Shown: positions 37,679 through 47,248 of the stretch, piece by piece | Layout: each line of letters opens with the position of its first letter | How positions within the stretch are numbered: position 1 is the first letter of the stretch | From: Asaia prunellae JCM 25354 | GTDB taxonomy: Bacteria; Pseudomonadota; Alphaproteobacteria; Acetobacterales; Acetobacteraceae | Assembly (NCBI RefSeq): GCF_000613885.1 | Contig: NZ_BAJV01000004.1 | Coordinates: forward strand, 124,001-188,000 | DNA: 64,000 bases | Reading direction: 5' to 3' | Program-made: the position numbers and the translations under genes | The notes under the pieces: generated by a model | What the model saw: the letters and a program-made list of their open reading frames with translations, nothing else | What the model was told of the DNA's origin: nothing | The model's database searches: none

Positions 37679-38800
37679 ATGACAGACAAAGCCGCACCTT
37701 TTTCCAGAGCCAATGGTGATTTCGACAGGGAGTTCCTGCATGCCTCGGGGGAAAAAGGGCATTCGACTGACACCCCCCCTGATAACGAAACACTGCATGA
37801 AATGCTTGACCAATCGGAAATCGATAATCTGCTTGGAGGCGCCTTCAGCAAGATATCTGAACGTCATGAAACCGGGATGGAGCGCATCATACGGGCAGGT
37901 TTTGTGGCTTATGAGCGTATGCCCATGCTCGAGATCGTGCTCGATCGTCTCGTTCGCCTTCTGACAACCGGTCTGCGCAATTTTACCAACGACAACGTCG
38001 AAATCACCATGGAATATACCCGTTCCATGTGTTTTGGTGACTATGTCAACAGTGTACCTTCTTCTTCACTGTTTGCCGTATTCAAGGCAGTGCAATGGGA
38101 GAATTTCGGTCTTGTCGTGATCGACTCAGCTCTCGCCTATTCGGTCATCGATATTCTCATGGGAGGACAGCGTGGCAGAGGCCACTCTGGCGTCGAGGGC
38201 CGACCCCATACGGCTATCGAACGCGCCTTGCTTGAAAAGCTCGTAACACTCGCTCTCAGGGAGCTCTCTTTCGCATTTGGACCTGTCTGCGAAGTCGATC
38301 TCGTTTTCGAGCGGCTTGAAGTCAGCTCCCGCTTTGCAGCCATTGCCCGGGCGTCAAATGCTGTCGTAACGTCTAAAATGCATATCGACATGGAAGACAG
38401 AACCGGCAATATGGACTTGGTCATTCCTTATGCCACACTTGAACCTGTACGTGATCTTCTCTCACAGCAATTCATGGGAGAGCGCTTCGGTCGCGATTCG
38501 GTCTGGGAAGATCATCTTATTGCCGAAATCATGGAAACTGATGCAGAGATCCTTGCGGTTCTGGAGGAACAATCAATCCCCCTGTCGCGCCTGCTGGATA
38601 TAAAACCCGGAATGCAGATACTTTTTCCGCAAAAAAACAAAGGGGGCCTTCCGGTAAGCCTGCAGTGCAATCAGACGCCGCTTTTTGAAGGACATCTTGG
38701 TCAGACGAACGGTAAAGCTGCTGTCAGAATAGACCAGAGGCTGGTACCAGATGACAGTCCCCATACGCACAACCCAGATCCGTCGCACCCATCTGATTGA
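37679..38800 (+). CDS. fliM: Flagellar motor switch protein FliM
   Basis: A 373-residue switch protein. The FliG-binding middle domain includes LRNFTNDNVEITMEYTRSMCFGDYVNSVPSSSLFAVF, LIDS-like LVVIDSALAYSVIDILMGGQRG and FGPVCEVDLVFERLEVSSRFAAIA. A C-terminal SpoA-like region follows (IMETDAEILAVLEEQSIPLSRLLDIKPGMQILF). The N-terminal LSQDEIDALL motif that binds CheY-P is seen as LDQSEIDNLLGGAF near residue 43, after an unusually long leader of about 40 residues. It sits between fliL and a DUF6468-like gene. fliN and fliG are not in the window. Confidence 0.93.
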   Translation: MTDKAAPFSRANGDFDREFLHASGEKGHSTDTPPDNETLHEMLDQSEIDNLLGGAFSKISERHETGMERIIRAGFVAYERMPMLEIVLDRLVRLLTTGLRNFTNDNVEITMEYTRSMCFGDYVNSVPSSSLFAVFKAVQWENFGLVVIDSALAYSVIDILMGGQRGRGHSGVEGRPHTAIERALLEKLVTLALRELSFAFGPVCEVDLVFERLEVSSRFAAIARASNAVVTSKMHIDMEDRTGNMDLVIPYATLEPVRDLLSQQFMGERFGRDSVWEDHLIAEIMETDAEILAVLEEQSIPLSRLLDIKPGMQILFPQKNKGGLPVSLQCNQTPLFEGHLGQTNGKAAVRIDQRLVPDDSPHTHNPDPSHPSD

Positions 38801-38861
38801 GCGACACAGAAATGCATTATGTGGCCCGGTTCAGGCCCAATCATGAGAAGGATAGCCCATC

Positions 38862-39491
38862 ATGCTGGCGCAGATACAGATATTCATAGAAATTGCGCTG
38901 TCCGCTTTGCTTCTACTGGGTATTGCATTCAATTTTCATATCAGCAAAACACTTTCGTCGCTCAAGAATGACAGAGCCAACCTGCTGAAATTGATTGAAA
39001 AGCTCGAGACAAGCATCAAGAATGCTCATGATGGTGTCGAGAAACTGCGTGTGGCCGGACAGGTCAGCGGTCGACCTCTGACAAGAACGATCGAGCAGGC
39101 AAGAATTGTCAGCTCTGAACTCGATACTCTGGTCGATCGTGCCGAATCCAAAGCTGATAAGCTGACAGAAGTGACCAACAAGGCGTCTGCGCGTGAGCAG
39201 ATTCTTGGCAAACTTCTGGATGACGCTGCCGATCTGAAACTCGATTTGCTTCGCAGAACAGAAGCACCTCTCATAGAGGAACCCGAAAACGAGGGGACGT
39301 CTTCATCCTTCGGGGCAGACGAGACTGGAATGACAACCCTGCCCCCAGACATGCAAGACAGGAAAATATCACCCATAAAACAGAGTCAGCCAGACCTTCT
39401 CAAACACAAGGAGAAAGTCTCGGATATGAGAAGTTCCACCCCCTTCAAACAGCGATATGAGAAGACTTTTCTGGGTGGCCCCGTCCGGTAG
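38862..39491 (+). CDS. DUF6468-like membrane-anchored coiled-coil protein
   Basis: A 209-residue protein. The N-terminal TM segment is IQIFIEIALSALLLLGIAFNFHI, followed by a long helical, charged region (LSSLKNDRANLLKLIEKLETSIKNAHDGVEKLR; ARIVSSELDTLVDRAESKADKL) and a low-complexity tail. Proteins of this kind, which I recall as DUF6468, are found next to fliM in alphaproteobacteria. Function is unknown. Position after fliL-fliM suggests a role at the basal body, cytoplasmic side. The family name is from memory and should be treated as tentative. Confidence 0.65.
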   Translation: MLAQIQIFIEIALSALLLLGIAFNFHISKTLSSLKNDRANLLKLIEKLETSIKNAHDGVEKLRVAGQVSGRPLTRTIEQARIVSSELDTLVDRAESKADKLTEVTNKASAREQILGKLLDDAADLKLDLLRRTEAPLIEEPENEGTSSSFGADETGMTTLPPDMQDRKISPIKQSQPDLLKHKEKVSDMRSSTPFKQRYEKTFLGGPVR

Positions 39492-39497
39492 ACGAAC

Positions 39498-39959
39498 TTA
39501 CCAGTAAGCCCCGCTGACATAACGGGGCTGGCTTGCCCCCGGATCCGCCTTGTGGGACCAGGCGCTCCAGTCCCAGATGGCCGTATCACGCCGGTTTTCC
39601 GCTGACATCTCAGGAACAGACGGCACATTCCGGATGGGTTTGTGTCGCCCCTTTTCGAGGGGAGTCGAGTTTACGAGGTAAGCGTAGGCAATGTCGGTCC
39701 CCATATAAACGCACCCGCAGCCAATAGGATCTGCATACAGATAGACCAGACCAGATGGCGATTCCCTGTAGGTCATGACACCCGGAGGGAGTGTGTTCAT
39801 CATGGCATAACGGGCAGTGGTATCTGCCGGGTAGGCTATAAACCCGGCATCAGAAATGCGCTTGCCCATCGCAAGATAGGGTCTGGCAGGTGACTGACAG
39901 GCAAGCAGGGCAATCGACAGGGGCCACGACAGCAGAAAGAATCGTTGGATGGCATTCAT
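39498..39959 (-). CDS. Predicted lipoprotein of unknown function
   Basis: A 153-residue protein with a lipoprotein signal (MNAIQRFFLLSWPLSIALLAC, lipobox LLAC). The mature part contains GKRISDAGFIAYPADTTARYAMMNTLPPGVMTYRESPSGLVYLYADPIGCGCVYMGTDIAY, with three close Cys/Gly positions (GCGC). Its start overlaps the end of flgN by four bases, so it is probably in the flgI-flgJ-flgN operon. I do not recognise the family. An envelope role near the rings is only a guess. Confidence 0.6.
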   Translation of the reverse strand: MNAIQRFFLLSWPLSIALLACQSPARPYLAMGKRISDAGFIAYPADTTARYAMMNTLPPGVMTYRESPSGLVYLYADPIGCGCVYMGTDIAYAYLVNSTPLEKGRHKPIRNVPSVPEMSAENRRDTAIWDWSAWSHKADPGASQPRYVSGAYW

Positions 39960-40362
39960 ATATCGCTTCGCAAAGTCAGCGCCTCCCCTTGCGCAGACGT
40001 CATTGCATAACGCCCGGTCGCACTGTACCCTTTTGGACCTTCATCTTCCGCATTGCTGAAGACCAGTTGTATGAACTGCGTCTGGGCTTCGACAGAGCAC
40101 TCAAGCAGAGACTGATTCTCTTTGATCAGCTTTCCGAATGGCGACAAAACCTCTTCAATCTGCTGTTTACTCCCTCCGCTTCGCCAAAATGCTTCAGATG
40201 CTGATCTACCTCCTCGATTTCTTTTGTTTTGCGAGGGAGTATCTCGATAACCTTTCCAGGACATCCCGCCCGAAGTGCCGCGTTCTCGTCTTCCAGCGTC
40301 TTCATCAGACGCGCCACGGCATGCAGAACGTCTGCGAGCATCTTCTCTGCCTCTGTGTTCAT
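39956..40362 (-). CDS. flgN: FlgN-like flagellar export chaperone, frameshifted near 40173
   Basis: A small helical protein (about 135 residues after repair). MNTEAEKMLADVLHAVARLMKTLEDENAALRAG matches the FlgN N-terminal helix, followed by IEILPRKTKEIEEVDQHLKHF. One missing base in the CCC run at 40172-40174 (plus strand) restores EGSKQQIEEVLSPFGKLIKENQSLLECSVEAQTQFIQLVFSNAE, typical of FlgN, and an end at 39956. FlgN chaperones FlgK and FlgL. The start overlaps flgJ by four bases and its stop overlaps the lipoprotein start. Confidence 0.7.
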
Positions 40363-40691
40363 GAAGAGGCTTTTTCCTGCATGGCCAGTATCTGACGATA
40401 GACACTATCGGCAATACCAATACCGCCTCCCCTGGCAATCTCCTTCCCCATCTCCAGCACCTGCAACGAGCGAAACTGCTTTTCCGCGGCACCGCCACCG
40501 AACGCGTTGTCAGATGTATCAACGGTATCGAACATAGGCTGAAGCAACTCTCCCAGAGTGACGCCCTCAAAGGAAATGGCCGTCTCACGAGCCTTGTCCA
40601 GCTTGGCTTGGTCCGTGGCCTGACGCGCAGCACTCTGCGCAACATCCCTTCTGGCAGATACGGCATTGATCAGGGAGAAACTGTCACTCAT
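40359..40691 (-). CDS. flgJ: FlgJ-like rod-capping protein, no muramidase domain
   Basis: A 110-residue protein with only the rod-binding domain: ARETAISFEGVTLGELLQPMFDTVD, and EKQFRSLQVLEMGKEIARGGGIGIADSVYRQILAMQ. The C-terminal peptidoglycan hydrolase of enterobacterial FlgJ is absent, as is usual in alphaproteobacteria. The separate lytic transglycosylase gene at 42214 may take that role. ATG 40691 is chosen because the family region begins there and flgI ends four bases upstream. It is coupled to flgN by a four-base overlap. Confidence 0.85.
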   Translation of the reverse strand: MSDSFSLINAVSARRDVAQSAARQATDQAKLDKARETAISFEGVTLGELLQPMFDTVDTSDNAFGGGAAEKQFRSLQVLEMGKEIARGGGIGIADSVYRQILAMQEKASS

Positions 40692-40695
40692 GACT

Positions 40696-41817
40696 CTATC
40701 GAACCTCCAGATCTGCCTGCAGGGCGCCATCGGCCTTGATGGCTTGCAAAATGGCAATCATGTCACGTGGACCCATCCCGAGCGCATTGAGCCCTGAAAC
40801 AAGGCTCGCCAGGGTTGGTCCTTCGCGCAGAATACCAAGACGATGAGAACTGTCCGTACTGGCATCAATCTGTGTTCTCGGGACAATCGCTGTCGTACCG
40901 TTCGAAAAAGGAGCGGGTTGCGCGACGAGCGGTGTCTCTGTCACCTGAATTGTCAGATTGCCCTGAGCAATTGCCACCGTGCTGATACGTACATTATCAC
41001 CCATGACGATCGTCCCGCTTGCCTCATCGACAATCACCTTGGCCATCGTATCGGGTTCTACCGTCAGATCGCCTATACGATAGAGCAATGAAGGCGCATC
41101 ACGCCCGGCCATGTTGACGGCGATCGTGCGAGGATCGTCCATACGCGCCATTCCACGTCCGATCGATCTGTTGATGGCGTTGACGATACGGTTGGCAGTT
41201 GTGAAATTGGGGTTACGAAGAGACAGGTGAATAATACCGCCATTACCCAATACAACCGGGACTTCGCGCTCCACTACGGCACCATTGGCAATATGACCCG
41301 TTGTCGGAATATTACGCGTTGCCGAAGCGGCAGCGCCACCTACAGCGAAGGCATTGGTAACAAGGGAGCCTTGGGCAACGGCATACACCTCGCCATCGGC
41401 GGCCTGGAGGGGCGTGACCAGCAAAGTACCGCCAGCAAGATCACGCGAATCACCAACAGCGGAAACAGTCACATCGATACGCCCGCCACCATGAGAGAAA
41501 GGAGGCAGCGTCGCGGTTACCATAACAGCGGCAACGTCATGTGTTTGCAGCTGGATCTCACGATCACGGATATTCACGCCAAGCCGGTTGAGCATGCTGA
41601 TCAGGGTTTCACGCGTGAAGATCGTATTCGTCAGCCTGTCACCCGTTCCTCTCAGACCGACAACCAGACCGTAACCAACCAGCTGGTTGTCACGTACGCC
41701 TTCATAATCGACAATATCCTTGATCCGCACAGATGTTGCCCAAGAAGGAGGAGCATATCCCAGCAATGGCAGAACCATTGCCAGCAACAGCGCAAAACCT
41801 GTCCGGCGCTTCAGCAA
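40696..41817 (-). CDS. flgI: Flagellar P-ring protein FlgI
   Basis: About 373 residues. The signal peptide (LLKRRTGFALLLAMVLPLLGYAPPSWA) precedes VRIKDIVDYEGVRDNQLVGYGLVVGLRGTGD and the typical LISMLNRLGVNI, HDVAAVMVTATLPPF, RIDVTVSAVGDSRDLAGGTLLVTPL and C-terminal LASLVSGLNALGMGPRDMIAILQAIKADGALQADLEV. It builds the periplasmic P ring, with FlgA as chaperone. The start is uncertain: TTG at 41817 after a GGGTGGGGG stretch seems best; GTG 41829 is an alternative. First gene of flgI-flgJ-flgN-lipoprotein. Confidence 0.92.
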   Translation of the reverse strand: MLKRRTGFALLLAMVLPLLGYAPPSWATSVRIKDIVDYEGVRDNQLVGYGLVVGLRGTGDRLTNTIFTRETLISMLNRLGVNIRDREIQLQTHDVAAVMVTATLPPFSHGGGRIDVTVSAVGDSRDLAGGTLLVTPLQAADGEVYAVAQGSLVTNAFAVGGAAASATRNIPTTGHIANGAVVEREVPVVLGNGGIIHLSLRNPNFTTANRIVNAINRSIGRGMARMDDPRTIAVNMAGRDAPSLLYRIGDLTVEPDTMAKVIVDEASGTIVMGDNVRISTVAIAQGNLTIQVTETPLVAQPAPFSNGTTAIVPRTQIDASTDSSHRLGILREGPTLASLVSGLNALGMGPRDMIAILQAIKADGALQADLEVR

Positions 41818-42213
41818 GATGACCCCCACCCATATTGTCTCCGAGGTTACTCCTCGTACGACCGGACAGCGATATGAGCCGGCATCTCGCGACAATAATA
41901 TCTATGCAGATTGATAATATTCCGTAAACCGCATGACAATTCCAGCCAGCGTGTATCTGCTCCAACCCTACGATACGTTCGTGCAACTTTCAACAGCGCC
42001 TGCCCACATCATCTGATCACCAGCTTTCTCTTCATGAGATTTTTACGTGACACATGCGATGGAGCGTATCAAAGTGGAGGGCAACCTTGTAGCATTGCGA
42101 TACACAGGCCCAGGATTGGCTTGATATCTCACCTCAGGGACAGCTTTTTTGTTGTCTTCGACGAGGTCAGGCGCAGCCTTGCGCAAATTCATACTCTGAG
42201 TGCCGTCGTAATC
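41818..42213. other. Divergent gap between flgI and the transglycosylase gene
   Basis: These 396 bases should hold two divergent promoters. An open frame on the plus strand runs from 41911 into the transglycosylase gene but does not look protein-like before 42214. No repeat or hairpin stands out. Confidence 0.35.
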
Positions 42214-43020
42214 ATGCGCATCTTTTTTTCTGTCTCCACTCTAGGTGTGATCTTGCTGGCACAAAACCCATGCTCGCACGCATTCGCTCAGAATGGAGAG
42301 ACAGAGCGCTGCCGCGAAGCAGCCAGTCAGGCCGAACGTACTTATCATATTCCTGACGGGTTCCTGTATGCGATCAGTCGGGTAGAGAGCGGCAAAAAAG
42401 ATGGAGACGGACGACTCACTGCCTGGCCCTGGACAATCATGGCCAACGGAACCGGTCATTATTATACAACCCGATCTGACGCCATCAATGCAGCCGCTGA
42501 ATTTCGCCAACAAGGCATTACTTCCATTGATGTTGGCTGCATGCAGATCAATCTGCAACAACATCCCGAAGCGTTCTCTTCCCTTGATCAGGCTTTTGAT
42601 CCTGTGAGCAATGCCCTGTTCGCCGGACATTTTCTCGTTCAGTTGCATGACAAGACAGGCAGCTGGCCAAGAGCAGCAGCAGCCTATCATTCCCAGACCC
42701 CCGGTCTGGGTACGCCCTATCAATGGAAGGTTCTGGAAACCTGGGCCATTCCACAGGATGAGGTTATCACCCCCCGGGCCTCGACAAAGCACCCGGGCAG
42801 GGCGACACAGGGCAACTCAGAGGAAGAACCATCCTCCAATACCCTTGCGGCTGCGGAGGAATCTCCATCAGCTCCTGTCATCAGGAATTTTCATCCTTTT
42901 ACGGGGTTTTCCCATATCACCCAGCCTCTGGCCCATCACTCCGGAATGACAGGCATGAAAGGACGCGGTCTTGCCTCCTATCGAAGCATGCCTACCCCCC
43001 TGGCCAGACCAACGGGCTGA
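42214..43020 (+). CDS. Secreted lytic transglycosylase (SLT-type)
   Basis: A 268-residue protein with a signal peptide (MRIFFSVSTLGVILLAQNPCSHAFA). The SLT domain shows YHIPDGFLYAISRVESGK (catalytic Glu in VES), SIDVGCMQINLQQHPEAFSSLDQAFDPVSNALFAGHFL and WPRAAAAYHSQTPGLGTPY. The tail, about residues 195-268, is low complexity. It probably opens peptidoglycan for the rod, complementing the muramidase-free FlgJ. The start is the ATG directly before the signal peptide. Substrate specificity beyond peptidoglycan strands cannot be read. Confidence 0.82.
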   Translation: MRIFFSVSTLGVILLAQNPCSHAFAQNGETERCREAASQAERTYHIPDGFLYAISRVESGKKDGDGRLTAWPWTIMANGTGHYYTTRSDAINAAAEFRQQGITSIDVGCMQINLQQHPEAFSSLDQAFDPVSNALFAGHFLVQLHDKTGSWPRAAAAYHSQTPGLGTPYQWKVLETWAIPQDEVITPRASTKHPGRATQGNSEEEPSSNTLAAAEESPSAPVIRNFHPFTGFSHITQPLAHHSGMTGMKGRGLASYRSMPTPLARPTG

Positions 43021-43022
43021 CA

Positions 43023-44629
43023 TTATCGGGATTGCCTCATCTCAACCCAGAGACGGAGGGCCCTTCCTACCTCCTGCAGCACAGGGGCAAAAGAACGTTC
43101 ACGCGAACGAAAAATACGCATGGTCGGATACCAGGGGCTTCCTTGACCGTCATCGCCCCAGCGCCAGCAGGCATCCCAGCGGCTGATCAACCAGACCGGA
43201 CAGCCTAGCGCACCGGCAAGATGAACAGGAGAGGTATCAACCGATATAATCAGATCGAGTGTCTGCATGATTGCCGCAGTATCAGCCATATCAGAAACCG
43301 CATCCATCGGATCGACAATTTCCTGGCCCTCCCACTCCTTCAACGCATCGCGCGCAGGACCAAACTGCAAACTGACCACAGTCGCGTCAACCGGCAGCAT
43401 CTCAGCTACCATTTCCTCAAAACTGATCGAACGACGCTTGTCGGCCAGCGCAAATTCCGATCGTGTGCGGCGTTCACCTGCCCAGACCAGTCCAATACGA
43501 GGCTTGTCGGTAGGAAGTGTTGTCTTGATCTGCGCCACTGCCAATGGATCAGCTTTCAGGTACGGTACGTTTACCGGAATATCCTGTACCGTATGCATCC
43601 CTGACAGATAAGGCAGATCGGGAATCGGAGCGACATAGTCAAATATTTCCAGATCAGGAGAAACCGTCGCGTCGAGCACGGTCAGATTGGCAAAGGACTG
43701 ACGAAACAAGCGGGTAAGACTGGCGGGAACATGGACAGTAATACGTGCCCCACGTCGCACCAGATCCGTTGCAAACCTGATAAACTGTATCGTATCGCCA
43801 AGCCCCTGCTCCTGGAACAGCAGCACATGCCTGCCTGTCAGCACATGTTCCGGCCGGAGTCTTTTTCGGGCCAGCAAGTCACTCTGACGGGCAGATATCT
43901 GTAACTCACGCTCGAAGTAGAGAGGCCATCCCTTCTCGAACTGTCCTGCCTTGATCAAGCGCAAGCATGACCGAAAGCAACTTCCTTGCGTCCGGGATTG
44001 ATCTGGAGAGCTTTCTCGTAAAAGGCCAACGCCTCATCCGAACGATTGAGTCGCTCAAGCGCGCACCCAGCGTTGTTCAGAAGAGAGTCACTGATATTCC
44101 CCTCGCGCAACAGGGACATCGTCACGTTGAGCGCCTCGACAGGATACCCGACCTCCAGAAGGGACATGGAGACGAATTCCCCGATCTCGGTTCTCTGATC
44201 CGGATGACGGTTCATGAGAGTGGCAAAAGAGGCGCACCCCTCGGCTACATCCCCCCGGACAATACTGACATAAGCCAGAAAGCATTGCGCCACCACGTGA
44301 TCAGCGTCGATACGCAGAACATTCCGGAGGAGCAATTCTACGATCTCGTATCTGGACGTATGACGCAAAACGAGCGTGGCGCCTGCCAGAGACAGAAGAA
44401 TGGCCTCCTGATGAACTGACACTGTCTCGAGGATACGCTGAAGCCCGGAAACACCATTGCCTGCCAGAAATAATGTTTCGCATGACTGAGAGAACCGGGC
44501 CGCATCAGGTGGCGAGCCGGCAATCTTCCACCATTCCTCTTCAACTGAAGAGCCATTCTCCGGGCCGTCGACATTTTCAGTACCCTGGCTCATCTGGTCA
44601 TCCATCTCTTTCTGCATATCAGCCCCCAT
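43023..44629 (-). CDS. Second TPR protein with glycosyltransferase-like C-terminal domain, frameshifted near 43963
   Basis: About 530 residues once one A is added at 43963-43964. The N-terminal half is TPR-like (EIVELLLRNVLRIDADHVVAQCFLAYVSIVRGDVAEGCASF; LNNAGCALERLNRSDEALAFYEKALQINP). The C-terminal half resembles the gene at 28589-29991: VLLFQEQGLGDTIQFIRFATDL, RIGLVWAGERRTRS, DLIISVDTSPVHLAGALGCPVWLISRWDACWRW. As written the TPR part ends at 43955 and the transferase part is open to 43964. Start codon is uncertain among ATGs at 44629, 44617 and 44605. A role in flagellin glycosylation is inferred. Confidence 0.7.
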
Positions 44630-44816
44630 CCAAAAGGAGGAACAGGCGTCTCGTACTTAATATCTTGCTTCCCCCCGGAACTCAGGATACCTGTCTCGGG
44701 AAATGCACGTGCCGGATAAGGCACAGACTACCTCACCAGACACAACATAATCCTGCTGACTGTGTGTTCATCGCCCGGTAAAATGCACCCCAGTCCAGGG
44801 AAGGGAAACGGATATC

Positions 44817-47003
44817 TTGGATACCGCGAAAGGCTCTCCTGACCCCGGATCTCACAAGGCATATCCCGGCAAAGCTGTCACAACCAAGCTTTTTTCGGCG
44901 CTTTCAGGCCAGATGACACGCGCTTCGTCATCATGGCGCAGCGGCAGCTACAAATCCTCATGGCGAGCGCCATTCCTGGCACCGATGTGGGTCTTGCTAT
45001 CGGTGTTCTGTTACTTTTATCCATTCTGATCATTCCACTTCCGACATTTATTCTGGATATGGGTCTTTCATTATCCATAACCTCTTCCGTCCTTGTACTG
45101 ATGGTGTCGCTGTTCCTGGAACGCCCTATCGAATTCACCTCATTTCCAACCCTGTTGCTTCTGACAACGCTTTTGCGCCTCTCTCTGGAAATTGCGACCA
45201 CACGTCTCATTCTCAGCCATGGCAGCGAGAACCTACGCCGCTGGCCATGTGGTGGCAGCATTTGGCGGCTTTCTGATGGGTGGCGATGTCGTTATCGGCG
45301 GTATTGTTTTCAGCATTCTGCTTGTTGTGAATTTCATGGTCATTACGAAGGGATCAGGACGTATTGCAGAAGTTGCAGCACGCTTCTTTCTCGACTCAAT
45401 GCCAGGCAAACAGATGGCCATTGACGCAGAGCTCTCCTCTGGTGCCATCAATGACCGTACGGCCCGCCTGCGACGCAGGGAGCTGGAAGATGAAAGTTCG
45501 TTCTACGGTGCCATGGATGGTGCAGCGAAATTCGTACGCGGCGATGCTATCGCAGCACTTATCATCACAGCCATCAATATCGTAGGCGGCCTTGCCATTG
45601 GTGTGCTGCGCCACGGTATGCCAATAAGTGATGCCGCCAGCACTTTCACGACACTGACAGTGGGTGACGGGCTTGTCTCGCAAATCCCGGCACTCCTCGT
45701 TTCAACAGCGTCAGGTATCGTGGTCACCAAAGGCGGTACCGCCGGCTCTGCTGACGTCACCCTGGTCCGACAGCTTGGTGGCAACCCGAAACCCATGGCG
45801 ATGGCCGCAATTCTTTCAGGCTGTTTCGCCCTGATGCCTGGCCTGCCCGCCTTGCCTTTCCTCGCCATTTCAGGATTGGCCGGCACGGCTGCCTGGTGGC
45901 GATGGAAAGTACCGGTTCAGGACAGTGCAGAAAGCGAGGCAAGCGAGGTCGCTCCTCCTCCAAATGCCACACCGATTTCGGAAGTGCTCAAGCTGGATCT
46001 TCTCCGTCTCGAACTCGGCTTCGGCCTGCTGCCCATGACCAATGGTGATAATGCCCAGCTCACCGAACAGATCAAGGCATTGAGGCGTACCATTGCTGCA
46101 GAAATGGGGTTCATCACACCACCGATACGCATACAGGATAATATCCTTCTGCCTTCAGAACGCTACGTCATCAAACTCAAGGAAATCGCGATTGGTTCGG
46201 GAGAAGTCAAACCCGGTCGGCTGATGGCCATGACCCCCTCGGGTGGGATCCCGGAGCTTGAAGGCGAACGAACGACAGAACCGGCTTTTGGCCTGCCTGC
46301 CGTCTGGATTGCACCGGCACTCAAGCCACGCGCTGTGGCCATGAAATGTACCGTTGTCGATCCGGCCAGCGTACTCGTGACCCATCTCAGTGAACTCGTC
46401 AGGCAGAACCTGCCTGATCTGCTGACCTATGTAGCAACCCAGGCCTTGCTCGACGAACTGCCACGCGATCAGCAGAAACTGGTCAGTGATCTGATCCCGT
46501 CCCAGGTGACTCTCAGCACGGTACAACGTGTGCTGCAATCGCTTCTGGCCGAGCGTGTGTCCATACGTGACCTTCCTACAATCCTTGAAAGCATTCAGGA
46601 AGGGAGCGGTCTCGGCATGCGCGGGATCCAGGCATTGACCAGCCACGTACGCATCCGCCTGTCGAGACAGATATGCAGCGGACTGGAAGGCCCCGGGGGC
46701 TATATCCCGATGGTCACCCTCTCTCCGGAATGGGAGAATGATTTTGCGACGCATATTGCCGGTCAGGGAGACGAAAGACGTCTGGCCATGCCGCCATCAA
46801 TGCTGAACCGTTTTGTCGGCAAGCTGCGCGATGCCTTTAATACCGTTTCGGCAAGCGGCGAGGTTCCTGTCATTGTTGTTTCGTCAACCGTGCGAGATCC
46901 CATGCGCTCTATCGTCGAGCGGGTTCGCCCGACCGTACCAGTCCTTTCCCAGGCTGAAATCTATCCACGCGCCCGGATCAAAACGATCGAGACAATAAGC
47001 TGA
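44817..47003 (+). CDS. flhA: Flagellar export gate protein FlhA, broken by two frameshifts
   Basis: About 728 residues after repair. TTG at 44817 (after AGGGAAACGG) leads a short N-terminus. A T6 run at 44890-44895 seems one base short; correcting it joins to FRPDDTRFVIMAQRQLQ and the membrane part (GLAIGVLLLLSILIIPLPTFILDMGLSLSITSSVLVLMVSLFLERPIEFTSFPTLLLLTTLLRLSLEIATTRLIL). A second shift at 45230-45231 (one extra A) returns to TYAAGHVVAAFGGFLMGGDVVIG, VITKGSGRIAEVAARFFLDSMPGKQMAIDAELSSG (FHIPEP region) and the cytoplasmic domain. FlhA forms the export gate and docks FliI and chaperones. Confidence 0.9.
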
Positions 47004-47248
47004 TGTGTGTTGGTGACCGGGTGGCACAGGACTGATACCGAGGGCATTTTTTCGCCTCCGGAAACCTCTTGGTAATCATCTTGGCCTAATTAGACATCAA
47101 ACCAGCATGACTTGCTGGATCATCATCGTGTCCCCTGCAACACCCCTTCTCATATGACAGAGAGGGCCCCTCATCCCGCAAAGGGAAAGCTCGGCGCCCA
47201 TCTCGTCCGGTCACTGGGAAACCGGGCAGAAATTCGAGGATCAGTCTC

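Noticed and set aside
39956-40666. 236-codon minus-strand frame across flgN and flgJ
   Set aside because: Only its last part is real (the flgN C-terminus after a frameshift). The first part overlaps flgJ in the wrong frame.
41911-42213. N-terminal extension of the lytic transglycosylase
   Set aside because: The signal peptide starts at 42214; the upstream residues lie in promoter-like DNA and would mask the signal.
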